A stretch of 64,000 nt of DNA from Comamonas testosteroni (lineage in GTDB: Bacteria; Pseudomonadota; Gammaproteobacteria; Burkholderiales; Burkholderiaceae_C): assembly GCF_003569915.1 (NCBI RefSeq), contig NZ_KZ984452.1:58658-122657 (forward strand). The letters run 5' to 3'. The notes below the pieces were generated by a model. That model worked only from the letters and a program-made list of their open reading frames with translations, did not search any database and was not told the origin of the DNA. The position numbers and the translations under genes were made by a program. Shown here one piece after another: positions 1 through 8,593 of this stretch. Numbering within the stretch: position 1 is the first letter of the stretch; the number at the start of each line of letters is the position of its first letter.

Positions 1-1
1 G

Positions 2-160
2 GATGGCATTGCCCAGCATATTCAAAAGTTCTGGGAGCCGCGTATGCGAGGGCGCATATTGACGGCTTTGACTGAGCCTGAAGAGGCAGAGCAGATCAAG
101 CCCATTGTTCGAGATGCGCTGCACTTGCATGCCAAGGAACTGGGCCGTGTGCAGATGTAG
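2..160 (+). CDS. fdsD: Formate dehydrogenase delta subunit, 3' end only
   Basis: The last 52 codons of a gene that begins before the window. The visible peptide has IAQHIQKFWEPRMRGRI, then a Glu-rich turn and a short C-terminal helix, the pattern of FdsD, the small accessory subunit of soluble NAD-dependent molybdenum formate dehydrogenases. FdsD proteins are about 70 residues and are usually the last gene of the fds operon; the hairpin followed by T residues just downstream fits an operon end. The catalytic subunits would lie to the left of the window and cannot be seen. Confidence 0.75.
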   Translation, partial: DGIAQHIQKFWEPRMRGRILTALTEPEEAEQIKPIVRDALHLHAKELGRVQM

Positions 161-243
161 ACGAGGTGGCGGGCATCGCGCAAAGGTACTGCGCAGCTAA
201 TGCTCTGCAGGTATATTGAACTTCATCCGTACTCTTTGAGTAG

Positions 244-279
244 GCCGTTGTCTGGTATCAACCGGCACAGCGGCTTTTT
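244..279 (+). terminator. Intrinsic terminator after fdsD
   Basis: GCCGTTGT pairs with ACAGCGGC (one wobble pair) across a 15-nt loop and is followed by TTTTT. It lies 84 nt after the fdsD stop and before the next gene on the same strand, so it probably closes the formate dehydrogenase operon. Confidence 0.5.
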
Positions 280-297
280 GTGTTTTCCTGACTTGAT

Positions 298-1221
298 ATG
301 ACTTCCCAATCCACTGCCAGTCCCCAGATGGGCGCGCATCTGAGGCTGCTGGGCATGGCCTTGCTCTGGGGCGCGTCCTGGCCTGCCGGGCGCATTCTGG
401 CGCTCAATATGCCGCCTCTGGCCGCTTCAGGTCTGCGTTTTGTGCTGGCGGTCAGCCTGTTGTTGCCCTGGCTGTATTTTTCGGGCGGTATTCCTGCCAT
501 CAAAAAATGGTCAGCCAAAACCTGGCTGGGCATGTTTGCGGCGGGTGCGACCGGGGTGTTTGGCTATGCCGCGTTTTTCCTGAGTGGTTTGCAGCATCTG
601 CCTGCGGGCAAGGCCGCGCTGGTGATTACGCTCAACCCCGTGGTTACGCTGGCGCTGGCGGTCTGGTTGTTCAAGGAGCGTATCAATCGCACGATTGCGC
701 TGGGCATGCTGCTGGCTGCCATGGGGGCCGTGGTGGTGATCACGCATGGCAAGCCACTGGAAGTGCTTAACGGCGCAGTTGGCGTGGGTGAGTTGTTGAT
801 TCTGGGCTGCGTGGCCTGCTGGGTTTGCTACACGCTGATTGGCCGCGCCATGCTGGCGGGCGTGGATGCGTTGGCTGCAACGACGGTGACATCTATCTTT
901 GGTGCAGTGCTGCTGTTGATTGCGAGCCTGGTGGTGGAAGGGCCGCAGGGTTTGCCTTCTGCTTTTCAGGCCAACGGAACGGCATGGACGGCGATGATTT
1001 TTATGGCTTATGGTTCAACTGCGGTGGCCTATGCTTGGTATTTCGCGGGCGTGAAGTCGCTGGGCGCTGGCGCTGCTTCTGGCTATATCACGCTGGTACC
1101 GGTAATTGGTGTGATTCTGTCCGCGCTGCTGCTCAAGGAAAGCATCGATGGCTCCATGCTGGTGGGGGGGGCCATGGCCGTGCTGGGTACGGCGGTGATG
1201 AACTGGGGGCGGCGGGCCTAA
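298..1221 (+). CDS. DMT-family (EamA) drug/metabolite exporter
   Basis: 307 residues, almost entirely hydrophobic, with about ten predicted membrane segments in two halves (roughly residues 15-145 and 160-300). This is the duplicated EamA architecture of the drug/metabolite transporter superfamily. Typical family features are the early LLWGASWPAGR helix, the PAGKAALVITLNPV segment ending the first half, and a C-terminal VPVIGVILSALLLKE segment. It should be an inner-membrane permease; the substrate cannot be read from sequence. No clear ribosome binding site precedes the ATG. It stands alone, converging with the minus-strand genes downstream. Confidence 0.85.
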   Translation: MTSQSTASPQMGAHLRLLGMALLWGASWPAGRILALNMPPLAASGLRFVLAVSLLLPWLYFSGGIPAIKKWSAKTWLGMFAAGATGVFGYAAFFLSGLQHLPAGKAALVITLNPVVTLALAVWLFKERINRTIALGMLLAAMGAVVVITHGKPLEVLNGAVGVGELLILGCVACWVCYTLIGRAMLAGVDALAATTVTSIFGAVLLLIASLVVEGPQGLPSAFQANGTAWTAMIFMAYGSTAVAYAWYFAGVKSLGAGAASGYITLVPVIGVILSALLLKESIDGSMLVGGAMAVLGTAVMNWGRRA

Positions 1222-1227
1222 GCGGGC

Positions 1228-1536
1228 TTAGACAGGCTCGTAGCGCGCATACTTTGGGTTGAACCAGCGCACTTCGGTCTTGCCGCTATCGCGCAGATGA
1301 TCAATGGCCTGCTGTACCAGCGGGCGCTTCAAATCCTTGTACTCCAGAGAGCGGTGCTTGCCTGCTTGTTCCAGAGCCATCAGGCTGACTTGGCTGCTTT
1401 CATCGCTGTAGCTGCGTGCTGTGAGGCTCAGACTGCCTTCGGTAAACACAAAGATGTCGTACTCGTAGTAGTACTCGTAATCGCCATCGGCATCGGGCTC
1501 GCTGGCATCGATATGGTGAGTGCTGCTGACTTGCAT
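1228..1536 (-). CDS. Conserved hypothetical protein, 102 aa
   Basis: A small soluble protein with a Tyr/Asp/Glu-rich segment (EYYYEYDIFVFTEG, residues about 21-34) and a basic C-terminal half ending KTEVRWFNPKYARYEPV. I do not recognise a family. It has no signal peptide or membrane segment. Its start lies 5 nt beyond the stop of the phosphatase gene upstream, so it is very likely the last gene of a three-gene minus-strand operon (2422 to 1228). Its overlap-free fit between neighbours supports it being real. Confidence 0.65.
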   Translation of the reverse strand: MQVSSTHHIDASEPDADGDYEYYYEYDIFVFTEGSLSLTARSYSDESSQVSLMALEQAGKHRSLEYKDLKRPLVQQAIDHLRDSGKTEVRWFNPKYARYEPV

Positions 1537-1541
1537 AGCGT

Positions 1542-2033
1542 TTAGCGCAGCTTGCCTTGAACAATAGACTGCAGCAGATTGCCGCAGGCGTCTTCAACCA
1601 AGTCCAGCACATGCTCAAACCCCTGATCGCCGCCGTAGTAGGGGTCAGGAACTTGCTTGTCTGAATGCTGCTGGCAAAAGTCGGTCAGCCGCTTCATACG
1701 CTGTTGCTGAGCAGGACTGGCAATGCGCCTGGCTGCAATTTCGTTGCTGCTGTCCATGACCAGCACAAGATCAAAATCATCAAAGTCCTGCGCAGTGAGC
1801 TGGCGGGCACGCTGAGCGCTCAGGTCATAGCCACGGCGGCGTGCATGCTGCTGGCTGCGGTGGTCTGGTGCCTCGCCCACGTGGTAGCTGTGTGTGCCTG
1901 CCGAGTCCACGACGACCCGCTGCTCCAGCCCTGCATCTGACACCATTTTTTCCAGCACACCATGGGCTGTGGGGCTGCGGCAGATATTGCCGGTGCAGAC
2001 CATGAGCACGCGAAATGGCTGGCTTTTTTTCAT
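1542..2033 (-). CDS. Low-molecular-weight protein-tyrosine phosphatase
   Basis: 163 residues with the P-loop CTGNICRS at the N-terminus (nucleophile Cys13, Arg19 of the CX5R signature) and the general-acid DPYYGG motif (Asp130). This is a complete LMW-PTP fold (Wzb/Etp/YfkJ class), cytoplasmic, removing phosphate from phosphotyrosine. Such enzymes often partner a tyrosine kinase in capsule export, but no kinase or polysaccharide genes are visible here, so the substrate is open. The start overlaps the stop of the upstream membrane-protein gene by 4 nt (ATGA), implying translational coupling. Confidence 0.9.
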   Translation of the reverse strand: MKKSQPFRVLMVCTGNICRSPTAHGVLEKMVSDAGLEQRVVVDSAGTHSYHVGEAPDHRSQQHARRRGYDLSAQRARQLTAQDFDDFDLVLVMDSSNEIAARRIASPAQQQRMKRLTDFCQQHSDKQVPDPYYGGDQGFEHVLDLVEDACGNLLQSIVQGKLR

Positions 2034-2422
2034 GACAGGGTTTCTTCTTTCTGTGCTTGAAGGTGTGCGGCCAGCTTGGCTTCTAGTCCGCTGATCTGCA
2101 GCTTGAGCTGGCGCATGCTGCTTTGCATGGTCAGGCCCAGCAGGCGGCGCATGCCTTCAAAGAACAGCACCATGAACAGCACGGCGGGCAGCACGCCCCA
2201 GCGCAGCCAGGGCGAGGCATGGTTGACCCAGGCCACGATGCAGACGATGGCGGCCAGCACCACGGCAAACATATTCCATTTTCTGGAGCGCTGCATCTTC
2301 AGCTCGTACTGCTGCGCGGTGGCTTCAAGCTTCTGGCCTGTGGCTTTGAGCTTGGCGAGAGATGCCTGAATTTCTTCGAGGCTGTTGGGGGTGGATGATT
2401 CAGTAACCTGCATGGTGCGCAT
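2030..2422 (-). CDS. Small coiled-coil membrane protein, unknown function
   Basis: 130 residues: a predicted coiled coil at about 14-45, two closely spaced membrane helices (about 51-67 and 74-90), then a second amphipathic helix (about 97-127). It therefore looks like an inner-membrane hairpin with both tails helical and cytoplasmic. I do not recognise a named family. It is the first gene of the operon with the phosphatase. Two in-frame ATGs lie close together (2422 and 2413) and neither has a clear Shine-Dalgarno. Its start is only 9 nt from the edge of the inverted-repeat element 2432-2700, which must hold or displace its promoter. Confidence 0.65.
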   Translation of the reverse strand: MRTMQVTESSTPNSLEEIQASLAKLKATGQKLEATAQQYELKMQRSRKWNMFAVVLAAIVCIVAWVNHASPWLRWGVLPAVLFMVLFFEGMRRLLGLTMQSSMRQLKLQISGLEAKLAAHLQAQKEETLS

Positions 2423-2431
2423 TGTAGAAAG

Positions 2432-2700
2432 CTAGGGCCTGTTCACATAACCCTCGGGGTCGCGCAAGCTGGACAGGGCTGCCAATGCGCGGCGCGTGAT
2501 GCAGTGCGGGTCGGGACCCGCACAAAGCGCGCAACAAAGCAGTGGTAGCCCTGTCCAGCTTGCCCTTCGGGTTGAGAATCTTGGGCGGTCTGCGGCGTTG
2601 CAGGTACTTGCAAGGTACCTACCTTGCTGCGTCCCTGCGCCTTGCATCCCATCCCAAGATTCCCAACGCGATCTCCGTGCGTTATGTGAACAGGCCCTAG
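2432..2700. mobile_element. MITE-like element with 20-bp terminal inverted repeats
   Basis: A 269-bp segment bounded by a perfect 20-bp inverted repeat: CTAGGGCCTGTTCACATAAC at 2432-2451 and its reverse complement at 2681-2700. Inside, a 17-bp perfect inverted pair (GCAAGCTGGACAGGGCT near 2468, complement near 2549-2565) encloses a GC-rich palindrome GCGGGTCGGGACCCGC. No credible gene is present; open frames run through the repeats and look spurious. No obvious target-site duplication is visible. This fits a miniature non-autonomous transposable element or a large extragenic palindrome family; which one cannot be decided from a single copy. Confidence 0.6.
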
Positions 2701-2717
2701 GCGGTGGTGAAAATCAA

Positions 2718-2770
2718 TTGCTCTTGATTTGATAGCTATCTGTCTATATGAATCATGGACTAGAAGCTAA
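2718..2770 (+). repeat. Dispersed intergenic repeat, copy A
   Basis: Contains TGATAGCTATCTGTCTATAT followed by ATGGACTAGAAGCT. The same core (ATAGCTgtatgCCTAT, a short AT stretch, then ATGGACT) recurs in gene spacers near 7970, 10250, 32880, 48905 and 55220, in either orientation, so it is a member of a family scattered between genes. Confidence 0.5.
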
Positions 2771-2806
2771 AAAAGCAAAAAGCCCTGACTGAAATCAGTC
2801 AGGGCT
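2770..2806 (-). terminator. Terminator of the YbaY lipoprotein gene
   Basis: AGCCCTGACT / AGTCAGGGCT arms (2781-2790 and 2797-2806) around a six-base loop. On the minus strand the stem is followed by TTTTTGCTTTTTT. It sits directly downstream of the minus-strand gene ending at 2838. Confidence 0.75.
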
Positions 2807-2837
2807 TGGGGTTCAGGGGCGTATCTAAGCTGCGTAA

Positions 2838-3305
2838 TCAGGAACCGGTACGCACCAGAACCATGTCCACCTTGTTGCCCGCGCCCTGGGTCAGCACGGG
2901 GTTGGCTCGGTCATTGATGAAGTGCAGGGTGTTGCCACCGTTTGAAGTCACGCGGGCCGTGACCGTGTACATCGCGGATGGGTTCAACTTCTTGGGGTCG
3001 ACGCTGAGGCGATAGTTGTGCGGGGGCTGCAGGTTTTGCAGGCGAATGGCTTGCTGCTCGATCACCTGGGCGGGAGCATCGGCGCGCGAAGTGTCCTGCA
3101 ATTGAATGACCAGCACGGCATCCGGGGGCAGGGCAATGCGCTCTCTCCAGCTCACCGTACCTTCCACAGAATTGGCAGTTGCAACAGACGTGGTGCGTGC
3201 CGAGTCACCTGCGGCTGGGCTTTGTTGTGCGCAAGCGGTCAGCAGTACTGCGCTGGCAACTGTGGCAGCAAGGGCGGTGCGGTGCAGAAAAGTGTTGAAT
3301 TGCAT
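2838..3305 (-). CDS. YbaY-family lipoprotein
   Basis: 155 residues from the ATG at 3305, which has a good GAAGGAG ribosome binding site 6 nt upstream; a longer in-frame reading is not supported. A lipoprotein signal peptide runs to the lipobox LTAC with acylated Cys25. The mature part has the beta-sandwich pattern of the YbaY/YscW family: VSWRERIALPPDAVLVIQLQDTS, then a C-terminal strand set ending DMVLVRTGS. Members are envelope lipoproteins of poorly known role, sometimes induced by envelope stress. Monocistronic, with its own terminator. Confidence 0.8.
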   Translation of the reverse strand: MQFNTFLHRTALAATVASAVLLTACAQQSPAAGDSARTTSVATANSVEGTVSWRERIALPPDAVLVIQLQDTSRADAPAQVIEQQAIRLQNLQPPHNYRLSVDPKKLNPSAMYTVTARVTSNGGNTLHFINDRANPVLTQGAGNKVDMVLVRTGS

Positions 3306-3429
3306 TCGGACTCCTTCTTCAAACAGGCCGCCCAGTCTGCATGGCGGACTGGCAGATGCTTGTAGGAAGATGGTCGAAATTTCCTGCTCCAATTTCCTCA
3401 ATGGCGATGGCCGAAGTGGAGTCCTGCTG

Positions 3430-4518
3430 TCATCCACGCATCAGATGTGTTGAGGCTGACAGCGCGTCGAACTCTGCGCTCCACTGCTGGCGCAGCGCCT
3501 GTTTTTCGCCCTCATCAATCCACGCCGCATCAATGCCATTGAGCATGAAGCTTTTCAGGTCGGCAATCGAAAAACCAAAGTCGCAGACCATCTTGCTCCA
3601 CGCCCCGGTGGGGTTCACATGGTGCAGCGTGGGGTCGTCGGTATTGGGGTGCACGCGCAAGCCCATGGCGGGCATCTGGCGAATCGGGTGGTCCAGCGCC
3701 CAGCGCTCTGGCGCCAGGGTGCGCAGATAGTAGGAGTTGGTGGGAACCACGGTAAACACAATGCCTTTGTCCGCGCAGCGCTGGGCCAGTTCGGGGTTGT
3801 CGATCACGGTGTAGCCATGGTCTATGCGATCTACCTGCAGCACATCCAGAGCAGTCTGAAGATTGTTCCAGGGCAGGCCAAATTCGCTGGCATGGGCCGT
3901 GGTCTTGAGGCCGTTCTTGCGCGCCAGTGCATAGGCTTCGACAAACAGCTCGGGCGGGCGCTCGTTTTCGCGGTAGTCAATGCCAATGCCGGGTACGTCG
4001 TCATGGCGATGCTCCAGCATCCATTGCACCATCTGGACAGCGGCTTGTGCTGGTGCTTCGCGATCAATCGAGGGAACCAGACGGCCACGAATACCGCAGT
4101 CTTTTTGCGCAGCGGCAGCGCCAGACAGAATGGCCTGCTGCGCCTGTGCATAGCTCATGCCCGAGCATTGCACCGTGCCTGTGGGGTTCCAGAAAAACTC
4201 CGCATAGCGCACGTTGTGGGCCGCAGCATCCTGCAGATATTCGTAGGTGATGCGTTCCAGATCAGCGGGCGTTTGCAGCAGCCATTGATCAAGAGCCCGC
4301 AGCACGCGCAGCACGCCTACGGGCTTTTCGCCACGGGTATAGAAGGCTTCGATTTCTTCAGGCGCAAGCGGCGCATTGGCGCGCTGTGTCAGCTCGATAA
4401 AGGTGTTCTTGCGCACAGTGCCCAGCAGGTGGCAGTGCAGCTCCATCTTGGGGATGGCGTGGCAAAAGGCGGTCAGCTCTGGTGTGGGGGCGGTCGGGGC
4501 GGCATTCATGCAGCCCAT
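3430..4518 (-). CDS. Adenosine deaminase family protein
   Basis: 362 residues (an internal ATG at residue 4 is a possible start). It has the zinc hydrolase signatures of adenosine deaminases: MELHCHLLG (His28, His30), TTAHASEFG (His209 and catalytic Glu212), RIDHGY (His234) and NTDDP (Asp294/295). The expected reaction is hydrolytic deamination of adenosine or a related purine nucleoside or base, releasing ammonia. HASEFG replaces the usual HAGE, so adenine or modified-purine deaminase activity is an alternative. It is cytoplasmic and not obviously in an operon; 124 nt separate it from the lipoprotein gene. Confidence 0.8.
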   Translation of the reverse strand: MGCMNAAPTAPTPELTAFCHAIPKMELHCHLLGTVRKNTFIELTQRANAPLAPEEIEAFYTRGEKPVGVLRVLRALDQWLLQTPADLERITYEYLQDAAAHNVRYAEFFWNPTGTVQCSGMSYAQAQQAILSGAAAAQKDCGIRGRLVPSIDREAPAQAAVQMVQWMLEHRHDDVPGIGIDYRENERPPELFVEAYALARKNGLKTTAHASEFGLPWNNLQTALDVLQVDRIDHGYTVIDNPELAQRCADKGIVFTVVPTNSYYLRTLAPERWALDHPIRQMPAMGLRVHPNTDDPTLHHVNPTGAWSKMVCDFGFSIADLKSFMLNGIDAAWIDEGEKQALRQQWSAEFDALSASTHLMRG

Positions 4519-4559
4519 GGTAGTGCGTGGATGAGGCTGTCCGGGTAGGCAGTTCTACG

Positions 4560-5315
4560 TCAAAAGAACAGGCGCGGCACGGACGCTGCCAGCATGGCGA
4601 TGCCGGAGCAGGTCAGCAGGCTCAGCACAATCTGGCGAAAGCGCACGTCGCTGATGCCTTTGTACACGCGTGTGCCAAAGATCACGGGCACCAGCACAGC
4701 GGGCAGCACCACGGCAAACCAGTGCCACATCGCAGGTTTGACAATGCCTGTGGCCAGATAGCTGGCCATGGTGACGGCCAGCACCGAGAGGTTGAAGTTC
4801 TGAATCACGGTGCGCTGCACATGGCGCTCAAAGCCGCGCAGCGTGCACCACAGCGTGGGCACCGTGCCGCTGAAACCACCCAGACCGCCCATGGTGCCGC
4901 CAATCAGGCCCGCGACCATATCCGTGGCTCTGGCAAACAGGCCGCCACCCAGAGTCAGGCGCGGCAGGTGGGCGCTGAGCAGCATGGTCGGGCACCACAG
5001 CACCAGCAGCAGACCCAGCCCGAACTTGAACCAGTCCATATTCAGGTGCGGCATGACCGACACGCCCAGAGGAATGCCGAGCATGCCACCGGCGATAAAG
5101 GGCAGCAGCGACTTCCAGTGAAATTCACGCCGCACGGTAAAGGCGGCAATGATCTGCCCGGTCAGCGACCCGAACACCGAGAGCACGGCAGCGACCTGAG
5201 GCTCGAGCACCCAAGCCCAGAACGACATGGCCACCATGCCAAACGCAAAGCCCGAAAGCCCTTGCACAAAACCCGCCACGGCCGCTCCCAGGGCCACTAC
5301 CAGCAACACTTCCAC
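4560..5315 (-). CDS. TauE/SafE-family sulfite/organosulfonate exporter-like permease
   Basis: 251 residues with about eight hydrophobic segments in two similar halves, the length and layout of the TauE/SafE (UPF0721) family. Typical glycine-rich pieces are GFVQGLSGFAFGMVAMSFW near the N-terminus and AGLIGGTMGGLGGFSGTV in the second half. Members export sulfite, sulfoacetate or similar anions, but substrate cannot be assigned here. The start is divergent from the ABC permease at 5405, so the 90 nt between them should hold two promoters. Confidence 0.8.
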   Translation of the reverse strand: MEVLLVVALGAAVAGFVQGLSGFAFGMVAMSFWAWVLEPQVAAVLSVFGSLTGQIIAAFTVRREFHWKSLLPFIAGGMLGIPLGVSVMPHLNMDWFKFGLGLLLVLWCPTMLLSAHLPRLTLGGGLFARATDMVAGLIGGTMGGLGGFSGTVPTLWCTLRGFERHVQRTVIQNFNLSVLAVTMASYLATGIVKPAMWHWFAVVLPAVLVPVIFGTRVYKGISDVRFRQIVLSLLTCSGIAMLAASVPRLFF

Positions 5316-5404
5316 AACCAGTCTCCATTGATCTGGGCGAATTATCGGGTGTGCCGGATGGGGATTGGCTACGCAGTTTTCGCATAAACAAATGCGGCTG
5401 CGCT

Positions 5405-7954
5405 ATGGTGGCGGATATGCAAGCATCATCTGTCTGGACTCTGGGGCTGCGCAACCTCTGGCGCGATCTGCGCGCTGGCGAGCTGCGCCTGATCATCGTG
5501 GCCGTGTTGCTGGCCGTGGCCGCACTCACATCGGTAGGTTTTTTTGCGGACCGCCTGCAAGCCGGTCTGCAGCGCGATGCGCGCCAGTTGCTCGGAGGCG
5601 ATGTGGTGGTGGTTAGCGACAACCCCGCGCCCGACAGCTTTGTGCAGCAGGCGCATGAGCTGGGCTTACAGACCGTGGCGTCGGCCACATTCCCGACCAT
5701 GGGGCGCGCGTCTCAGGCCCAAGGCGGTGCCAGCAAGCTGGTGGCGCTCAAAAGCGTGGAGCCCGGCTACCCGCTGCGCGGCGTGCTGCATCTGAATCAG
5801 GGGCCAGGTCAGCCCGATCTGGAAGTGCGTGCAACCCCTGAAAGCGGCCATGTCTGGGTGGATGCGCCGCTGCTGGAGTCGCTGGGCCTGAAGCTGGGCG
5901 ATGAACTGCTGCTGGGCGATGCAAGCTTTCGCATCTCGCACATCATTGCGATAGAGCCAGACCGTGGCGCAGGCTTCATGAGCTTTGCGCCGCGCGTGAT
6001 GATCAGCAGCGCCGATCTACCTGCAACCCGGCTGGTGCAGCCCGCCAGCCGCATTACCTACCGGCTGGCTGTTGCTTCTGCTCTGGATGCAGGCCGCGCG
6101 GGTGAGCAGGCTGCGCAGCGTTATCTGCTGTGGGCGCAGGAGCAGGCCAAGAGTCAGCATGGCGTGCGCATTGAGTCGCTCGAAAGTGGCCGCCCCGAAA
6201 TGCGCCAGACGCTCGACCGGGCCGAGAAATTTCTGAGTCTGGTGGCGCTGCTGGCTGCGCTGCTGTCGGCCGTAGCCGTGGCGCTGGCCGCGCGCGCGTT
6301 TGCCAACAGCCACCTTGATGCATCGGCCATGCTGCGCGTGCTGGGGCAAAGCCAGCGCCGCATTGCACTGGCCTATGTGGTGGAGTTTGTCTGCATAGGC
6401 CTGGCTGCCAGCGCCGCAGGCGTGCTGCTGGGCTGGGGCATGCACCATGTGTTTGTCTGGCTGCTGGCGGGGCTGGTGGAGGCAAGCTTGCCCGCAGCCA
6501 GCATCTGGCCTGCCCTGTTTGGCGTGGGCATGGGGCTGACTTTGCTGCTGGCCTTTGGCCTGCCACCGGTGCTGCAACTGGCACAGGTGCCGCCGCTGCG
6601 CGTGATGCGGCGTGATCTGGGGGCCCTCAAGCCCGCCTCGTATCTGGTGCTGGGCGTGGGTGTTGCAGGCTTTGCGGCGCTGTTGATGGCGGCCAGCCGC
6701 GACCTCAAGTTGGGCATGATTGCCGTGGGTGGTTTTGCCGGTGCGGTGCTGGTGTTTGCGGGCCTGGCCTGGCTGGCCGTCAAGCTGCTGCGCCGCGTGG
6801 TCAATGAAGCCACAGCCCCGCGCTGGTTGGTGATGGCCACGCGCCAGATATCGGCCAAGCCCGTGTATGCGGTGGTGCAGGTCAGTTCTCTGGCCGTGGG
6901 CTTGCTGGCGCTGGTCTTGCTGGTGCTGTTGCGCACCGACCTGATTGCCAGCTGGCGCAAGGCCACGCCCGCGAATGCGCCGGACCGCTTTGTCATCAAT
7001 GTGCAGCCCGATCAGGCGGCGGATTTTCAGGCCGCGCTCAAGAAGGCGGGCGTGCAAAGCTATGACTGGTATCCCATGATTCGCGGGCGGCTGATTGCCA
7101 TCAACGGCAAGGATGTCAGCCCTGACGATTACACCGAAGACCGCGCCAAGCGGCTGGTGGACCGAGAGTTCAATCTCTCCAATGCCGAAGCCATGCCCGA
7201 GCACAACCAGATTACCGCTGGAAGCTGGACGCTGGGCGAGCAAGGCACGGTGAGCATGGAAGAGGGCATTGCCAGGACGCTGGGCCTGAAGCTGGGCGAC
7301 ACGCTGCGCTTTGATGTGGGCGGTGAGGAAAACGAGGCCCGCATCACCAGCTTGCGCAAGGTGGACTGGAGTTCCATGCGCGCCAACTTCTTTGTGATCT
7401 ACCCCGTGCAGCATCTGGAGAACGTGGCCGTCACCTATCTGGCGGCCTACCGCGCGCCAGACCTCAAAGGCTTTGACAATGCGCTGGTCAATCAATTCCC
7501 GAACATCACCAATGTGGACCTGAGCAGCACGCTGGCCCAGGTGCAGCGTGTGATGGATCAGGTCATTCGCGCAGTGGAGTTTCTGTTTGGCTTCACGCTG
7601 ATTGCGGGGCTGGTCGTGCTGTTTGCATCGGTGACCGGCACGCGTGAGGAGAGGGCGCGTGAATACGCCATCATGCGCGCCGTGGGCGCGCGCTCGTCGC
7701 TGCTGCAGCAGGTGCAAAGCGCCGAGCTGGCCGGCGTGGGGCTGATGGCGGGCTTTCTGGCCAGCTGCGTGGCACTGGCCGTGGGCTGGGCCTTGGCACG
7801 CTGGGTGTTTGACTTTGAGTGGACCGTGCTGTGGTGGGTGCCGCTGGTGGGGGCGCTGGCCGGTGCTGTGCTGGCCTGGCTGGCCGGCTGGTGGGCGCTG
7901 CGCGAGGTGGTCAAGCGCCCCGTGATGAGCACGCTGCGCCAGGCTGCAGAGTGA
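5405..7954 (+). CDS. FtsX/MacB-type ABC transporter permease (YbbP-like)
   Basis: About 849 residues. An N-terminal membrane segment is followed by a large periplasmic domain; then come three membrane helices (from about 275), a second block with central helices (about 420-525), another periplasmic domain, and a final FtsX domain (about 725-845, including TGTREERAREYAIMRAVGA). This two-FtsX-unit layout matches the YbbP family, thought to work with a YbbA ATPase in lipid or lipoprotein handling. No ATPase gene is adjacent. Start candidates are GTG 5351, ATG 5405 and ATG 5417; none has a strong ribosome binding site and 5405 is a compromise. Confidence 0.85.
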   Translation: MVADMQASSVWTLGLRNLWRDLRAGELRLIIVAVLLAVAALTSVGFFADRLQAGLQRDARQLLGGDVVVVSDNPAPDSFVQQAHELGLQTVASATFPTMGRASQAQGGASKLVALKSVEPGYPLRGVLHLNQGPGQPDLEVRATPESGHVWVDAPLLESLGLKLGDELLLGDASFRISHIIAIEPDRGAGFMSFAPRVMISSADLPATRLVQPASRITYRLAVASALDAGRAGEQAAQRYLLWAQEQAKSQHGVRIESLESGRPEMRQTLDRAEKFLSLVALLAALLSAVAVALAARAFANSHLDASAMLRVLGQSQRRIALAYVVEFVCIGLAASAAGVLLGWGMHHVFVWLLAGLVEASLPAASIWPALFGVGMGLTLLLAFGLPPVLQLAQVPPLRVMRRDLGALKPASYLVLGVGVAGFAALLMAASRDLKLGMIAVGGFAGAVLVFAGLAWLAVKLLRRVVNEATAPRWLVMATRQISAKPVYAVVQVSSLAVGLLALVLLVLLRTDLIASWRKATPANAPDRFVINVQPDQAADFQAALKKAGVQSYDWYPMIRGRLIAINGKDVSPDDYTEDRAKRLVDREFNLSNAEAMPEHNQITAGSWTLGEQGTVSMEEGIARTLGLKLGDTLRFDVGGEENEARITSLRKVDWSSMRANFFVIYPVQHLENVAVTYLAAYRAPDLKGFDNALVNQFPNITNVDLSSTLAQVQRVMDQVIRAVEFLFGFTLIAGLVVLFASVTGTREERAREYAIMRAVGARSSLLQQVQSAELAGVGLMAGFLASCVALAVGWALARWVFDFEWTVLWWVPLVGALAGAVLAWLAGWWALREVVKRPVMSTLRQAAE

Positions 7955-7956
7955 TT

Positions 7957-8020
7957 TGCTACGTAATTAATAGCTGTATGCCTATTTGATATATGGACTA
8001 GTGGCTATTTTGACTCTGAA
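7957..8020 (+). repeat. Dispersed intergenic repeat, copy B
   Basis: Carries AATTAATAGCTGTATGCC, TATTTGATATATGGACTA and GTGGCT in the spacer between the permease and the globin gene. It matches the family core seen also at 32877 and 48905, and is the copy closest to the apparent consensus. Confidence 0.5.
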
Positions 8021-8096
8021 TTGCCTTGCATCAGCGCAGGTGTAGTCTTGCACCGCACAATGCAGGCCATACCGTTTCACAGCCTTGAACAGACCC

Positions 8097-8501
8097 ATGC
8101 AGATCGAAGAAAAGCCCCCGTTTGATACGCCCTATGAGTGGATTGGCGGGGAAGAGAAAGTCCAGCAACTGGTGGCCCGTTTCTATGACCTGATGGATCT
8201 GGAGCCCGGCTACAAGGAGCTGCGCGCGGCCCACGGCAGCGTGCTCGATGATGCACGGCAAAAGCTGTTCTGGTTTCTTTGCGGCTGGCTGGGCGGCCCT
8301 GACTATTACCAGGAACGCTTTGGCCACCCGCGCCTGCGCATGCGCCATATGCCGTTTTCCATCGGCATTCAGGAGCGCGACCAATGGGTGGCCTGCATGG
8401 ACCAGGCCATGGGCGAGACGGGCGTGCCCGAGGCCCTGCGCACGCGCCTCAAAGCCAGCTTCATGAACACCGCAGACTGGATGCGCAACCGCGGCGTTTG
8501 A
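8097..8501 (+). CDS. Group II truncated haemoglobin
   Basis: 134 residues from the ATG at 8097 (a TTG four codons upstream is an alternative). It shows the group II pattern: YEWIGGEEKVQQLVARFYDLM with Tyr B10 in FYDLM, the proximal histidine in LRMRHMPF, and the Trp G8 of DQWVACMDQAM. Such globins bind O2 and NO and are linked to oxidative or nitrosative stress protection in the cytoplasm. Monogenic, with a terminator 23 nt downstream. Confidence 0.92.
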   Translation: MQIEEKPPFDTPYEWIGGEEKVQQLVARFYDLMDLEPGYKELRAAHGSVLDDARQKLFWFLCGWLGGPDYYQERFGHPRLRMRHMPFSIGIQERDQWVACMDQAMGETGVPEALRTRLKASFMNTADWMRNRGV

Positions 8502-8523
8502 GATATCCAGGTGCAAAGTTGCG

Positions 8524-8559
8524 AAAGCCGCCATGGTTGCCAAGGCCATGGCGGCTTTT
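8524..8559. terminator. Terminator after the globin gene
   Basis: Perfect AAAGCCGCCATGG / CCATGGCGGCTTT arms with a 9-nt loop, ending in TTTT on the plus strand. Confidence 0.8.
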
Positions 8560-8593
8560 CTTATGATGCGCAGACATTAACAGGAGGGGCGCA

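Noticed and set aside
2432..2652. Two overlapping open frames of about 70 codons in the inverted-repeat element
   Set aside because: They follow the repeat structure, have no ribosome site and no domain.
4527..5387. Plus-strand frame covering the TauE-type gene
   Set aside because: Low-complexity His/Gln/Arg protein; the opposite strand encodes a normal membrane protein.
6017..7717. Minus-strand frame inside the ABC permease gene
   Set aside because: His/Gln-rich antisense shadow of a gene with clear FtsX features.
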